64,000 bases of DNA from Halobacillus massiliensis (GTDB taxonomy: Bacteria; Bacillota; Bacilli; Bacillales; Halobacillaceae), in assembly GCF_900166625.1 (NCBI RefSeq), contig NZ_LT800499.1:1282630-1346629 (forward strand), in the 5' to 3' direction. The notes under the pieces are model-generated. The model was not told where the DNA came from. It made no database searches and saw only the letters and a program-made list of their open reading frames with translations. The translations under genes were made by a program, and so were the position numbers. Below are positions 46,114 to 54,500 of this stretch, piece after piece; position 1 is the first letter of the stretch; each line of letters begins with the position of its first letter.

Positions 46114-47522
46114 CTTTTCACCACCACTCGTTTAGGATTAGATTTAGCAAAAATCTTTCCTGGATTCATTATGTTATTTGGATCGAATGCATTTTTCATA
46201 CTTTGCATCACACTGATCCCCGCTTCTCCTACCTTTAAGTGCAGGTAATTAGATTTCATTGCTCCGACACCGTGTTCTCCTGTGATCGTACCTCCGAGTT
46301 CCACCGCTTTTTTAAAAATCTCTTCAAATGCTGCTTCTACACGTTCAATTTCTTCTTTATTTCTTTCATCTGTTAAACAAGTGGGGTGTAAGTTGCCGTC
46401 ACCGGCGTGGCCGAATGTACAGATATCTACTCTATGTTTCTTTGCAATTTCATTAATAGACTGAACCATTCTGGCAATCTCTGAACGTGGAACGGTCGCA
46501 TCTTCAAGGATTGTTGTCGGTCTTAGACGGGCAAGGGCTGATAAGGCTGAACGCCTGGCTGTACGAAGGGCTTCAGCTTCAGCTTCTGTTCTAGCAGTGT
46601 CTACCTGTACTGCTCCGTTTTCCTGACAGATTTGCTGCATTTTTTTCATGTCTTGTTCAACAGCATCAGCTGTTCCATCTTGTTCTATTAACAATACCGC
46701 CTGCACGTGGGTAGGAAGACCGATCTTTGAAAAATCTTCAACGACTTTAAGTGTCGGCTGATCTAGAAATTCCAGAGTAGTTGGTATAATACGGCTCGAT
46801 ATAATTTTCGAAACGCTCTCGGCTGCGGCATTTAGGTCTTCATAAAGGGCAAGCATTGTTTTCTTAGACTCAGGGAGAGGCACGAGCTTTAATGTAGCTT
46901 CAGTTACGATTCCAAGGGTGCCTTCAGATCCCACGAAGAGTCGGGTGAGATCATATCCGGCTACATCCTTAGCAAGTTTTCCACCCGTACGAATGATGTC
47001 TCCATTGGGAAGGACAATTTCAAGTCCCATGACATAATCTCTAGTCACCCCGTACTTTAATCCTCGTAAGCCACCGGAATTTTCGTTAATATTTCCACCG
47101 ATTTGAGATATCTTCATTGAGCTTGGATCAGGCGGATAAAAAAGTCCCTTAGCTTCCACTGTTTCAATCAGCTTAAGAGTATTCATACCAGGCTGAGTAG
47201 TCACAGTGAGATTATTTTCATCGATTTCGAGGAGTTTATCCATATGTTTAAATAGCAGGACAATCCCTCCTTCTAAAGGAGTCGTTCCTGCGCTCAAGTT
47301 TGTCCCTGATCCTCTGGGAACAATAGGAACCTTATGTTTGCAGCATAATTTTACGATCTCAGAAACCTGATTTGTATTACGCGGTGCCACAATGGCATCA
47401 GGCATAGCCTGAAATTGGGGGGTGGCATCATATGAATAAGCCAGCTTACTGGCATTGGAAGACTGGACATTATCTTCCCCAACTATATGTACTAACTGTT
47501 TCATAATTTTTTTCTTAAGCAT
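46110..47522 (-). CDS. glcD: glycolate oxidase FAD subunit GlcD
   Basis: 470 aa FAD-linked 2-hydroxyacid oxidase. FAD-binding block VPRGSGTNLSAGTTPLEGGI, then GGNINENSGGLRGLKYGVTR, YDLTRLFVGSEGTLGIVTEA, and the C-terminal domain with FGHAGDGNLHPT and GEHGVGAMKS. Oxidises glycolate (or D-lactate) to the 2-oxo acid. First gene of the glcDF operon. Confidence 0.93.
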   Translation of the reverse strand: MLKKKIMKQLVHIVGEDNVQSSNASKLAYSYDATPQFQAMPDAIVAPRNTNQVSEIVKLCCKHKVPIVPRGSGTNLSAGTTPLEGGIVLLFKHMDKLLEIDENNLTVTTQPGMNTLKLIETVEAKGLFYPPDPSSMKISQIGGNINENSGGLRGLKYGVTRDYVMGLEIVLPNGDIIRTGGKLAKDVAGYDLTRLFVGSEGTLGIVTEATLKLVPLPESKKTMLALYEDLNAAAESVSKIISSRIIPTTLEFLDQPTLKVVEDFSKIGLPTHVQAVLLIEQDGTADAVEQDMKKMQQICQENGAVQVDTARTEAEAEALRTARRSALSALARLRPTTILEDATVPRSEIARMVQSINEIAKKHRVDICTFGHAGDGNLHPTCLTDERNKEEIERVEAAFEEIFKKAVELGGTITGEHGVGAMKSNYLHLKVGEAGISVMQSMKNAFDPNNIMNPGKIFAKSNPKRVVVKR

Positions 47523-47734
47523 AACGGCCTCCTGATCAGCTAAGCTGGTTTACTTTTATCATACTCGAGAGCCCAGATAATGAATATGTGGGAATATACA
47601 AAATATGACTTAAACTTTTGCTGATAATTATATAAAACTATAAATAAGAGGGAGTTGAAAATTAGTTCAATTACTTTATAAAACTTCTTTTTTAGTTCTC
47701 TGTTTCATCCTAATGACCTACTATAATAGTTTCA

Positions 47735-47751
47735 TTTACAAAATTATTACA
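47735..47751 (+). promoter_or_regulatory. PhoP-box-like repeats upstream of phoA
   Basis: TTTACA (47735) and ATTACA (47746) start 11 bases apart, the spacing of Bacillus PhoP hexamers. The rest of the gap 47523-47822 is AT-rich, holds a TATAAT at 47722-47727, and has no gene that I can see. Confidence 0.5.
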
Positions 47752-47822
47752 AAATAATGGTTTTTAGTAAATTAAAGAATGATAGGATTTAATTGTAAAA
47801 TATTCTTATATGGAGGGATTTA

Positions 47823-49340
47823 ATGAAGAAGAAAGTTTGTTCAATGGGAATGTTGGCCACATTATTATTTGGGACTGCAGCCGGTACAGCAGTACCTGCG
47901 GTTCATGCCGAAGAAGAACCCGAGATTAAGAATGTAATTATGTTAATCGGGGATGGAATGGGCGCTACATACACAACGGCACACCGCTACATGAAAGACG
48001 ATCCTGATACCCAGGAAATGGAGAAAACGGTTTTTGATGATTACTTAGTAGGCATGCAATCTACTTATTCTGCCGATCCATACTATGAAGGTGGAGAAGA
48101 TGACGTGAAAGAAAATGTGCCGGATTCTGCCGCTACGGCAACAGCTATGTCTTCCGGTGTTAAAACCTATAACGGGGCTATTGCTAAGGACTTAGAGGAA
48201 GAAGATACCCCGACAGTGTTAGAAGCTGCCAAGGAAAAAGGGATGTCAACAGGGTTAGTATCCACTTCTGAAGTAAACCACGCCACTCCGGCTTCTTATG
48301 GTACCCATGACGTGTCTAGACAAAACTATCAGGAAATTGCAGACGACTACTATGATGATTTAATCAATGGCGAACATAAAGTTGATGTTCTGCTTGGCGG
48401 CGGAACAGACTACTTTGAAAACGATGATCGTAACATTGCTGAGTTATTTGAAGAAGATGGCTACAATTATGTAAAAACAACAGGTGAGCTTGAAGAAAAC
48501 ACAAATGAACAGGTTTTAGGTTTGTTTGCCCCTGTCGGAATGGATAAATATATCGACCGTCCGGAAGAACAGCCAACCTTAAAGCAAATGACAACCTCCG
48601 CTTTAGATCAGCTTAAGAAAAATGAGGATGGATTCTTTCTAATGGTAGAAGGAAGCCAGATTGACTGGGCTGGGCACGATAATGATGTCGTCGCAGCTAT
48701 GAGTGAAATGGAAGATTTCGAGCGTGCCTTTGAATCGGCGATTGAGTTTGCTAAAGAGGACGAGCATACTCTTGTCGTTGCAACCGCTGACCACAGTACC
48801 GGCGGATTCTCTATTGGCGCTGATGGGGAATATAACTGGAATACTGACGTTATAAAAGCAGCAAAGAAAACTCCGGATTATATGGCGAATCAAATTGTTA
48901 CGGAAGGACAGGATATTGAAAGTGTTTTAAATGAAAACATTGACTTTGATATCGAAAGTGAAGAATTACAGTCAGTCACTGATGCTTACGAAGAAGGTCA
49001 GTCGGAAGAAATGGAAGAAGAGGACCTTATATTGGCAGTAGATGACGCCATTGAAGAAATTTTTAATAAACGCTCATTAACAGGATGGACAACCGATGGA
49101 CATACAGGTGACGATGTGCCTGTATATGCATATGGACCAGGTTCCGATATGTTTTCGGGAATGATCGATAATACAGACCAAGCGAAAAACATCTTCAAAG
49201 TTTTAGGTGTTTCTCCTGGGGAAGATGGAGGGGAGTTAGCGGATACCAGCACTTCCTATCCAACTGGAATGCTTCTTGGCGGGCTGCTGCTTGTCACTGG
49301 ATCTATCTTCCTGTTTAGAAAAAAGAAAACAACTGCATAA
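47823..49340 (+). CDS. phoA: alkaline phosphatase with C-terminal membrane/wall anchor
   Basis: 505 aa. Signal peptide to about residue 30 (AVHA). Metal and active-site blocks: LIGDGMGATYTTAHRY, DSAATATAMSSGVKTYNG with nucleophile S102, EGSQIDWAGHDND, TADHSTGG and TDGHTGDDVPVYAYGPG. A very acidic insertion lies at about 365-410 (EEGQSEEMEEEDLILAVDD). The C-terminus is unusual: SYPTGMLLGGLLLVTGSIFL followed by FRKKK. This is the layout of a sortase signal, but with YPTG instead of LPxTG; it may be a plain membrane anchor. Releases phosphate from monoesters outside the cell. GGAGGG precedes the ATG. Confidence 0.92.
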   Translation: MKKKVCSMGMLATLLFGTAAGTAVPAVHAEEEPEIKNVIMLIGDGMGATYTTAHRYMKDDPDTQEMEKTVFDDYLVGMQSTYSADPYYEGGEDDVKENVPDSAATATAMSSGVKTYNGAIAKDLEEEDTPTVLEAAKEKGMSTGLVSTSEVNHATPASYGTHDVSRQNYQEIADDYYDDLINGEHKVDVLLGGGTDYFENDDRNIAELFEEDGYNYVKTTGELEENTNEQVLGLFAPVGMDKYIDRPEEQPTLKQMTTSALDQLKKNEDGFFLMVEGSQIDWAGHDNDVVAAMSEMEDFERAFESAIEFAKEDEHTLVVATADHSTGGFSIGADGEYNWNTDVIKAAKKTPDYMANQIVTEGQDIESVLNENIDFDIESEELQSVTDAYEEGQSEEMEEEDLILAVDDAIEEIFNKRSLTGWTTDGHTGDDVPVYAYGPGSDMFSGMIDNTDQAKNIFKVLGVSPGEDGGELADTSTSYPTGMLLGGLLLVTGSIFLFRKKKTTA

Positions 49341-49346
49341 ACTAAG

Positions 49347-49376
49347 ACCCTGCGGAGATCTTTTCTCTGCAGGGTT
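49347..49376 (+). terminator. terminator of phoA
   Basis: ACCCTGCGGAGA/TCTCTGCAGGGT (one mismatch) with loop TCTTT, then TTTTCTT. Confidence 0.8.
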
Positions 49377-49446
49377 TTCTTATGAGATAACTTAGATGGG
49401 AAAAGCATACATTGATAAAAATGCTGACAGTTAAAGGGGAGATCCA

Positions 49447-49896
49447 ATGTCCAAATCTAAAGGACTTCTCGTGCTCATTTTTGTCCTCGTCTCCTTAGCT
49501 GCGATATTGGCAGCTTTTTTTATGATGCCCTCCCAAAGTGCAAGGCGGGCTGTAGTAAGCTTTTATGAATTTGAGCAGCAAGGGGAGTTTTCAGAATCCT
49601 GGGAGATGTTTCATCCTCTAATGAAAGATAAATTTGATAAGGGGCATTATCTGCAGGATCGGGCCCACGTCTTTATGAATCACTTTGGGGTAACCACTTT
49701 TACTTTAGAGATTTTAAGTACTAAAAAAGTGAAAAAGTGGTCTATGGAAGAAGGAAGCCGCACCTTTAACCATGTTTATTCTACAAAGGTGGTTCAAACG
49801 TTCAAGGGAAAGTATGGGACATTTCACATTCAGCAGGAAATGTATGCAGTTAAGGAAAAGGGAGAATGGAAGCTGATGTGGGATTATAACAAATAA
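49447..49896 (+). CDS. membrane-anchored hypothetical protein, possibly NTF2-like
   Basis: 149 aa, not recognised. One N-terminal helix (GLLVLIFVLVSLAAILAAFF) anchors an extracytoplasmic domain. SARRAVVSFYEFEQQGEFSE followed by SWEMFHPLMK, and the C-terminal QEMYAVKEKGEWKLMWDYNK, are like the helix-plus-sheet pattern of NTF2/SnoaL-type domains that end in a KxGxWKL strand. GGGGAGATCCA before ATG. Stand-alone gene with its own terminator. Confidence 0.7.
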   Translation: MSKSKGLLVLIFVLVSLAAILAAFFMMPSQSARRAVVSFYEFEQQGEFSESWEMFHPLMKDKFDKGHYLQDRAHVFMNHFGVTTFTLEILSTKKVKKWSMEEGSRTFNHVYSTKVVQTFKGKYGTFHIQQEMYAVKEKGEWKLMWDYNK

Positions 49897-49929
49897 AAAG
49901 ATCTCACTGCTCCATTTTCTTTAAAGGCT

Positions 49930-49955
49930 TAAGACCGCTTAGACGGTCTTTTTTT
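49930..49955 (+). terminator. terminator
   Basis: AAGACCG-CTTAGA-CGGTCTT with T-run, 34 bases after the 49447-49896 gene. Confidence 0.88.
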
Positions 49956-50289
49956 AGTTATAATCCAGTAGCTATCTTACGAATTTTTATATTATTTCTC
50001 CGTTCAAGGTAGGAGAAGTGCTTTTAATATTAAAAAAATAAATAAAAAATTTACATAAGTGATAATAATTTCATGAGAAATCCTCATTTTATTAGTCCGA
50101 GTGCAGGTAGTAAGGGGATTTTAACAGTGTAAATTCCTTGCCGGATAAGTAATTTATAGAAAATATATAAAGTAATTATTTTTTTACGATAATATTACAT
50201 GTAGAAATTTACCAAAAAAGAGGTTTATGTTTTTGTGTATTGGTGAATTGTCTCTATGTAATAAAATTTCTGAAGGAGGATAAATCGAA
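49956..50289. other. long AT-rich leader of the first KGG gene
   Basis: No gene seen. There is a small hairpin ATGAG-AAATC-CTCAT (50072-50086). A weak SigB-like pair GTTTAT (50223-50228) - N13 - GGTGAA (50242-50247) lies about 40 bases before the start, but the -10 fits only 4 of 6 positions. Confidence 0.35.
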
Positions 50290-50718
50290 ATGGCTAAAAA
50301 CAGTAACAAAAACAATAATAGCAATCAAGGAACAATGAGCAGAGAAGAAGCAGGTCGTAAAGGCGGAGAAAAAACAAGCCGCAAATACGATCAGGAGCAT
50401 TTCGAGAATATTGGTCAAAAGGGCGGAAAAGAAACAGCCCGCAAGTATGATCAGGACCACTTCGAAGAAATCGGCCAAAAGGGCGGCGAAACGACAGCAA
50501 AAGAGTATGACCAGGAGCACTTCGAAAACATCGGTCAAAAAGGTGGAGAAACCACTGCGAAAGAGTATGACCAGGAGCATTTCGAAAACATTGGTCAAAA
50601 AGGCGGAGAAGCCACAAGCAAGAAGTACGGTGAAGAGCACTATGAGAAGATCGGCCAAAAAGGCGGACGTAACTCTTCAGGCAACAATTCTAACTCAAAC
50701 AATAACCGTAATTCCTAA
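50290..50718 (+). CDS. KGG-repeat stress protein (GsiB-like), five repeats
   Basis: 142 aa, hydrophilic and without membrane segments. Five 20-residue units of type QKGGETTAKEYDQEHFENIG with six KGG motifs in all, between Asn/Ser-rich ends. The DNA repeats every 60 bases. KGG (PF10685) proteins such as B. subtilis GsiB are LEA-like, accumulate under SigB-controlled stress and are thought to protect against water loss. GAAGGAGG lies before ATG 50290. The central repeats are nearly identical, so copy number may vary. Followed by a YjzC-like gene; the pair is duplicated at 57509-58061. Confidence 0.9.
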   Translation: MAKNSNKNNNSNQGTMSREEAGRKGGEKTSRKYDQEHFENIGQKGGKETARKYDQDHFEEIGQKGGETTAKEYDQEHFENIGQKGGETTAKEYDQEHFENIGQKGGEATSKKYGEEHYEKIGQKGGRNSSGNNSNSNNNRNS

Positions 50719-50800
50719 GAGATCTTTAGAGAGAGAAATATTACCAGAAAATGATATGTGAATATTTTTGTAAACAATTTCTATACGGAGGTGGCCATTG

Positions 50801-50983
50801 ATGGCTAATAAACAGTATAAAACTGGCGAGAAGGCACCAGAAAGCGGTAAGTATAAAGTAGATAAGCTGGTAAACGGTAATACCAGTGGAGATAATACAG
50901 AAATCAATCTTAATGAAGGAGATCAATTTCCACCGTCTCCATCTGAGAATGAAGCAGCCTATTGGGTAAAAGCTTCCTCATAA
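50801..50983 (+). CDS. YjzC-like small protein, copy 1
   Basis: 60 aa: ANKQYKTGEKAPESGKYKVD, then INLNEGDQFPPSPS and AYWVK. The pattern TGxKAPxSGxY...xxxGDxFPP is that of the YjzC family of Bacillus, whose function is unknown. ATG 50801 behind CGGAGGTGGCCATTG; an ATG 3 bases earlier is also possible. About 85% identical in sequence by eye to the copy at 57882. Confidence 0.82.
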   Translation: MANKQYKTGEKAPESGKYKVDKLVNGNTSGDNTEINLNEGDQFPPSPSENEAAYWVKASS

Positions 50984-50989
50984 GCTTAT

Positions 50990-51025
50990 AAAACCCTCTT
51001 GATGCTAGCATCAAGAGGGTTTTAT
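50990..51025 (+). terminator. terminator after the KGG/YjzC pair
   Basis: AAAACCCTCTTGATGC/GCATCAAGAGGGTTTT near-perfect stem with a very short loop and T-run. Confidence 0.92.
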
Positions 51026-51079
51026 TCCGCACTGCGATAGAAAATTTTAACAAATATGAGAAGGCAAGGTGAAATAAAC

Positions 51080-51901
51080 ATGTTTTCCCACAAAAAAGAA
51101 TTGCAATACCATGCGAAACCTGAGCGTCCAGATCCACTATTTGCTAAGCATCTACAGGAGATTCTTGGGGGGCAATTTGGTGAAATTTCAGTAGCCATGC
51201 AGTACCTTTTCCAAGGCTGGAACGCCCGTGGAGATGAAAAGTATAAAGATTTAATTATGGATACAGGTACCGAAGAGCTTGGACATATTGAAATGATTTC
51301 TACTATGATTGCTAGATTGCTGGACAATGCTCCGCTTAATGAGCAGGAAAAAGCAGCAGAAGATCCGGTGATCGGTGCTATTATGGGCGGAATGAACCCG
51401 CACCACGCGATTGTTTCCGGATTAGGTGCTATGCCAGAGAACAGCGCAGGGGTACCTTGGAGCGGCGGATATATTATTGCGAGCGGTAACTTAGTAGCCG
51501 ACATGCGTGCGAACTTAAACGCTGAATCTCAAGGACGTCTTCAAGTTGCTCGTCTTTATGAGATGACAGATGACCGTGGAATTAAAGAAATGCTGTCCTT
51601 CCTGTTAGCCCGTGACACCATGCACCAAAATCAGTGGTATGCGGCTCTTAAAGAACTTGAAGAAGTTCACGGAACCACGGTGCCTGGTACAGTTCCAAGA
51701 GAATGGGAAGCAACGGACTTTTCCTATGATCTGATCAATTTCTCAGAAGGTGAAGAAAGTGCAGAAGGAAGCTGGGCTTCTGGTGCAACGCCTGACGGTG
51801 CCGGGGAATTTGCTTATGTCAAGGAACCAAAAGCACACGGCGGCAAACAGGAATTAAAGCCAGCGCCTTCCTATGTACACGGTACACCGCCAACTAAATA
51901 A
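51080..51901 (+). CDS. manganese-containing catalase
   Basis: 273 aa ferritin-like di-Mn enzyme. MFSHKKELQYHAKPERPDPL start, GGQFGEISVAMQYLFQGWNA (Glu ligand), EELGHIEMISTMIARLL (ExxH), the AESQGRLQVARLYEMTDD helix and the MLSFLLARDTMHQNQW His block are all typical. The C-terminal arm ends ELKPAPSYVHGTPPTK. Decomposes hydrogen peroxide; related proteins (YjqC, CotJC) are found in spores. ATG 51080 has AAGGTGAAATAA; the ATG 51056 has no site. Followed by two CotF/YraG-type genes. Confidence 0.93.
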   Translation: MFSHKKELQYHAKPERPDPLFAKHLQEILGGQFGEISVAMQYLFQGWNARGDEKYKDLIMDTGTEELGHIEMISTMIARLLDNAPLNEQEKAAEDPVIGAIMGGMNPHHAIVSGLGAMPENSAGVPWSGGYIIASGNLVADMRANLNAESQGRLQVARLYEMTDDRGIKEMLSFLLARDTMHQNQWYAALKELEEVHGTTVPGTVPREWEATDFSYDLINFSEGEESAEGSWASGATPDGAGEFAYVKEPKAHGGKQELKPAPSYVHGTPPTK

Positions 51902-51927
51902 ATTACAGATGAAGGAGGACAATGATT

Positions 51928-52128
51928 ATGTCAGTTAAAGGTTATGCAAAACATGAGATCTTAGAGGTACATGAAATATTAACAATAAAAAATGCTTGTG
52001 CTGCGAAATCTTCTATGATGCAAGGTTTGGCATCAGACAGCAAATTGAAAGAAATTTTAGAAGAAGATACTAAAATTTCTCAGGATGCAATTAAAGAACT
52101 TAAAGGGTTCCTAGAGGAAGTTAAATAA
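51928..52128 (+). CDS. small YraG-like spore-coat-associated protein
   Basis: 66 aa, helical, AKHEILEVHEILTIKNACAA followed by KSSMM. It resembles the small proteins encoded beside CotF-like genes in Bacillus (yraG/yraF type). ATG 51928 is 9 bases after GAAGGAGG; ATG 51922 is too close. Overlapping function with the next gene is inferred from position. Confidence 0.7.
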   Translation: MSVKGYAKHEILEVHEILTIKNACAAKSSMMQGLASDSKLKEILEEDTKISQDAIKELKGFLEEVK

Positions 52129-52142
52129 AAGGAGGAAGTAAC

Positions 52143-52448
52143 ATGGCGAGCATACTGGATAAGATTAATAATAAAGAATTAATTACAGACGAAGTAATTG
52201 CGACTGATTTACTTGTTTCTGCTAAAGCGGCAGTAAGAAGTTATGCTGTAGCAATTACTGAAACGGCAAGTGATGATATCCATGAAACTTTGAAAAAACA
52301 GTTAAATGATGCCATTGATCTTCATCATAAAATCGCGCAGTATATGATTGACAATGAGTTATACCATGCGTACGATATTGGTGAACAGGTGGAACATGAC
52401 CTGAAAAAAGCTGAAGTAGCATTGGAAATGCCTACAGACAGTAAGTAA
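52143..52448 (+). CDS. CotF-like spore coat protein
   Basis: 101 aa. DEVIATDLLVSAKAAVRSYA, LKKQLNDAIDLHHKIAQYMI and YHAYDIGEQVEHDL fit the CotF domain (PF07875), a ferritin-like helix bundle found in spore coat proteins. AAGGAGGAAGTAAC precedes the ATG, 14 bases after the previous stop. Likely co-transcribed with the Mn catalase gene. Confidence 0.85.
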   Translation: MASILDKINNKELITDEVIATDLLVSAKAAVRSYAVAITETASDDIHETLKKQLNDAIDLHHKIAQYMIDNELYHAYDIGEQVEHDLKKAEVALEMPTDSK

Positions 52449-52481
52449 AAAAGAGGCGGAGTAATTCTCCGCCTCTTTTTT
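52447..52481 (+). terminator. terminator of the Mn catalase-cotF unit
   Basis: AAAAAAGAGGCGGAG-TAATT-CTCCGCCTCTTTTTT, perfect 15-bp stem. Confidence 0.95.
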
Positions 52482-52550
52482 AGGTTTAATCCCTGTGGCT
52501 CACTCATGATAAACGGAATGATTTCTCTCCTTGAAGGAAGGTGCAATAAG

Positions 52551-52925
52551 ATGAGATCCCATTTAAAAGCCATAATTGTTAAATTTGTTGGAACTTCTAT
52601 TGTCCACGGAGTGGTCCTAAGTCTGTGGAACATACCACTGCCATCTATCTTCATTGTCAGCTTAGTCCTAACAGTGCTTGGCTATGTTATAGGTGATATA
52701 TGGATGTTCCCTTCCTATGGGAACTGGATAACAACAATGGGAGATTTCGGCCTTTCCGTAATTGTTGCATGGCCGATAGGAAAGATAGTATTTCCTAATA
52801 TTAATATTCTTTTAACTGCAGTAATATCCGCTTTGTTTATCTCATGTACAGAATGGCTGTTTCACAAGTATATGGCAAGAAACGTGCTAAGTAAAAGAAG
52901 CAGTCATGTAAGAAAAGAGGCATAA
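52551..52925 (+). CDS. DUF2512 family membrane protein (YndM-like)
   Basis: 124 aa, four predicted helices. HLKAIIVKFVGTSIVHGVVL, GYVIGDIWMFPSYGNWITTM and GDFGLS are typical of DUF2512. ATG 52551 is behind GAAGGAAGGTGCAATAAG; an upstream in-frame ATG (52506) lacks a site. Function unknown. Confidence 0.82.
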   Translation: MRSHLKAIIVKFVGTSIVHGVVLSLWNIPLPSIFIVSLVLTVLGYVIGDIWMFPSYGNWITTMGDFGLSVIVAWPIGKIVFPNINILLTAVISALFISCTEWLFHKYMARNVLSKRSSHVRKEA

Positions 52926-52930
52926 AAAGA

Positions 52931-52960
52931 CCCCGGAACTCTTAATAAGACCCCGGGGAA
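52931..52960. terminator. bidirectional terminator
   Basis: CCCCGG...CCGGGG stem between convergent genes; TCTTTTT follows on the - strand and TTTATTTATTTTTTT on the + strand. The loop region repeats AAGACCCCGG directly. Confidence 0.6.
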
Positions 52961-52966
52961 GTTTAT

Positions 52967-54106
52967 TTATTTTTTTAAAGTCTCAGGTAAGATACGTTCG
53001 GTTGTTAAAACAGACTCAATGCCATTTCGTCCTTCTCTTAATACTGATTCTCTCCATTCTTCTTCTTCAGGGTAGAACATAGCTTTAAACTCATCTAAAA
53101 TCCATTTCCTGTCCTTTTCATTTTCTGCCCCTTCCCAATATAAGTGGTTTTCGAGAATAATGGTCATGAATTCTCTTAGCTCGGCTTTTTTACTTGTCCC
53201 AAATGTACCGAATTCAAATAGGGCGGTGAAAAGATAAGAGTGTGGATATTCCTCTTTTTTAAGTTTATAAAAATGGTTGGTTGAATCACCTTTAACTTTT
53301 TCAGGCGTAAATTTATTAACATTTTTTAAGTGGTATTCTGTTTCAAGTTCTTTTTCTTCCTTAGGATTATTTTCAGAAACTACCATTGTGATTTCATTAG
53401 TGGGTCCCAGAGCGGTATGCCAATCCATATGAATGACGCGCTTGAAATTACCAAGCAGCTTCCGCTGAATGCTCTTTAAGAAAGCAGTGGTCTCCTCTTC
53501 TCTGCTTCCCCCAAAATATACACCACGCGGAAACTGAAACTGACCCATGCCTTTCGCTTCTTTTAGACCTCCATAGCCTTCTTTAGCGAGAGCGATTCCC
53601 AGATCTTTATAAAGTTTCTTTCTCTCTTTATCAAGATCTTTTATTTTTCCTTTTGGCAGAAATAATTCACTTTCTTTCGCATAGTGAGTGTTTACATCTG
53701 TTGGAACAGAGTCCGCGTCATAAAGATAATTTCTATTTAAATCAACGTTGTTTTCATTTACTCTCCGGAAATTTTTCATGCCCCATGGATTTAAAGCGTG
53801 GATAAAGCAAATCCCTGTAGTTTCCTCATCTACCTGATCCAAATACTCTTCCACAAATAAATGAATCATTGCTGCTCCGGCATATCCTTCAATTCCGTGT
53901 TCTCCGGAAGTGAAAAAAAGCACTTGGTTATTAGATGTAGTGGCATCTGCATAAATCATATCAATGGTATTGTCCTGTCCTTGTCCAATTGTTTCGGTTG
54001 AAAGCTCTGCATCAGGCCATTTCTGCTTTATTTTTTGTAAATGACTCCGAAAAACTTCACGTGATTCTTCATAGGTATTTTTAAAGTAAACGTTGGTTTT
54101 CTCCAT
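52967..54106 (-). CDS. M14-like metallopeptidase, DUF2817 family
   Basis: 379 aa, cytoplasmic. SGEHGIEGYAGAAMIHLFVE carries the HxxE zinc ligands, followed by HALNPWGMKNFRRVNENNVD and LNRNYLY, typical of DUF2817/succinylglutamate-desuccinylase-like carboxypeptidases. HMDWHTALGP supplies the second zinc His. It is longer at the N-terminus than some relatives. Substrate unknown. Confidence 0.85.
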   Translation of the reverse strand: MEKTNVYFKNTYEESREVFRSHLQKIKQKWPDAELSTETIGQGQDNTIDMIYADATTSNNQVLFFTSGEHGIEGYAGAAMIHLFVEEYLDQVDEETTGICFIHALNPWGMKNFRRVNENNVDLNRNYLYDADSVPTDVNTHYAKESELFLPKGKIKDLDKERKKLYKDLGIALAKEGYGGLKEAKGMGQFQFPRGVYFGGSREEETTAFLKSIQRKLLGNFKRVIHMDWHTALGPTNEITMVVSENNPKEEKELETEYHLKNVNKFTPEKVKGDSTNHFYKLKKEEYPHSYLFTALFEFGTFGTSKKAELREFMTIILENHLYWEGAENEKDRKWILDEFKAMFYPEEEEWRESVLREGRNGIESVLTTERILPETLKK

Positions 54107-54146
54107 TATAGTTTTTCTCCTTTTATTAATGGTATTAGATATAGAA

Positions 54147-54171
54147 AAGGACTGAATAGAATTCAGCCCTT
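54147..54171 (-). terminator. terminator of the small 54-aa gene
   Basis: On the - strand AAGGGCTGAAT-TCT-ATTCAGTCCTT followed by TTC-rich sequence. Confidence 0.75.
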
Positions 54172-54174
54172 AGC

Positions 54175-54339
54175 TTAAGAGTCAAAGTCATCTGGATTTT
54201 TTTCACTTTTGTTATTAGAACGATTATTATCTTCCACTTCTCTTTGTGGGTCTACGTCACGGTTCGGGTCTTCTTCTTTTATTTTCTGTTCAGGAGAACG
54301 GTTATCATGTTGATATCTTTGGTTTTTGTGATCAGTCAT
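54175..54339 (-). CDS. small hydrophilic 54-aa protein
   Basis: MTDHKNQRYQHDNRSPEQK start, then KEEDPNRDVDPQREVEDNNR and an SEKNPDDFDS end. Very charged, Asn/Asp/Glu-rich, probably disordered. It has a perfect AAGGAGG 12 bases before the ATG and its own terminator, so it is a real gene despite its size. I do not recognise a family; it resembles the small acidic stress-type proteins of this region. Confidence 0.75.
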   Translation of the reverse strand: MTDHKNQRYQHDNRSPEQKIKEEDPNRDVDPQREVEDNNRSNNKSEKNPDDFDS

Positions 54340-54440
54340 TGTTTAAAACCTCCTTAGATGATTCTTATATAATTTTTTTCCTCTAATGGAGATCTTTTAA
54401 ACATTATTTTAAAAAAATGAACGGTAGACGGTTAAATACT

Positions 54441-54465
54441 TTTTAATCAAAAGTATTAGGGGTAC
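54441..54465 (+). promoter_or_regulatory. SigB-like promoter of the FAD/Rieske gene
   Basis: TTTTAA (54441-54446), 13-base spacer, GGGTAC (54460-54465). Each hexamer differs by one base from the SigB consensus GTTTAA / GGGTAT, and the spacing is in range. It is 36 bases before the start codon. Confidence 0.5.
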
Positions 54466-54500
54466 AGAAGGGTACTACTTTTATAAAGGAGGCAGTTTTA

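Noticed and set aside
50223-50247. SigB promoter for the first KGG gene
   Set aside because: The -35 fits but the -10 (GGTGAA) matches only 4 of 6 positions; kept only as a weak note.
50254-50761. Long alternative frames over the KGG gene (two on the - strand at 50254-50658 and 50294-50617, one on the + strand at 50411-50761)
   Set aside because: They arise from the 60-base periodicity of the repeat DNA, lack ribosome sites, and code for low-complexity Phe/Leu or Arg/Lys-rich strings.
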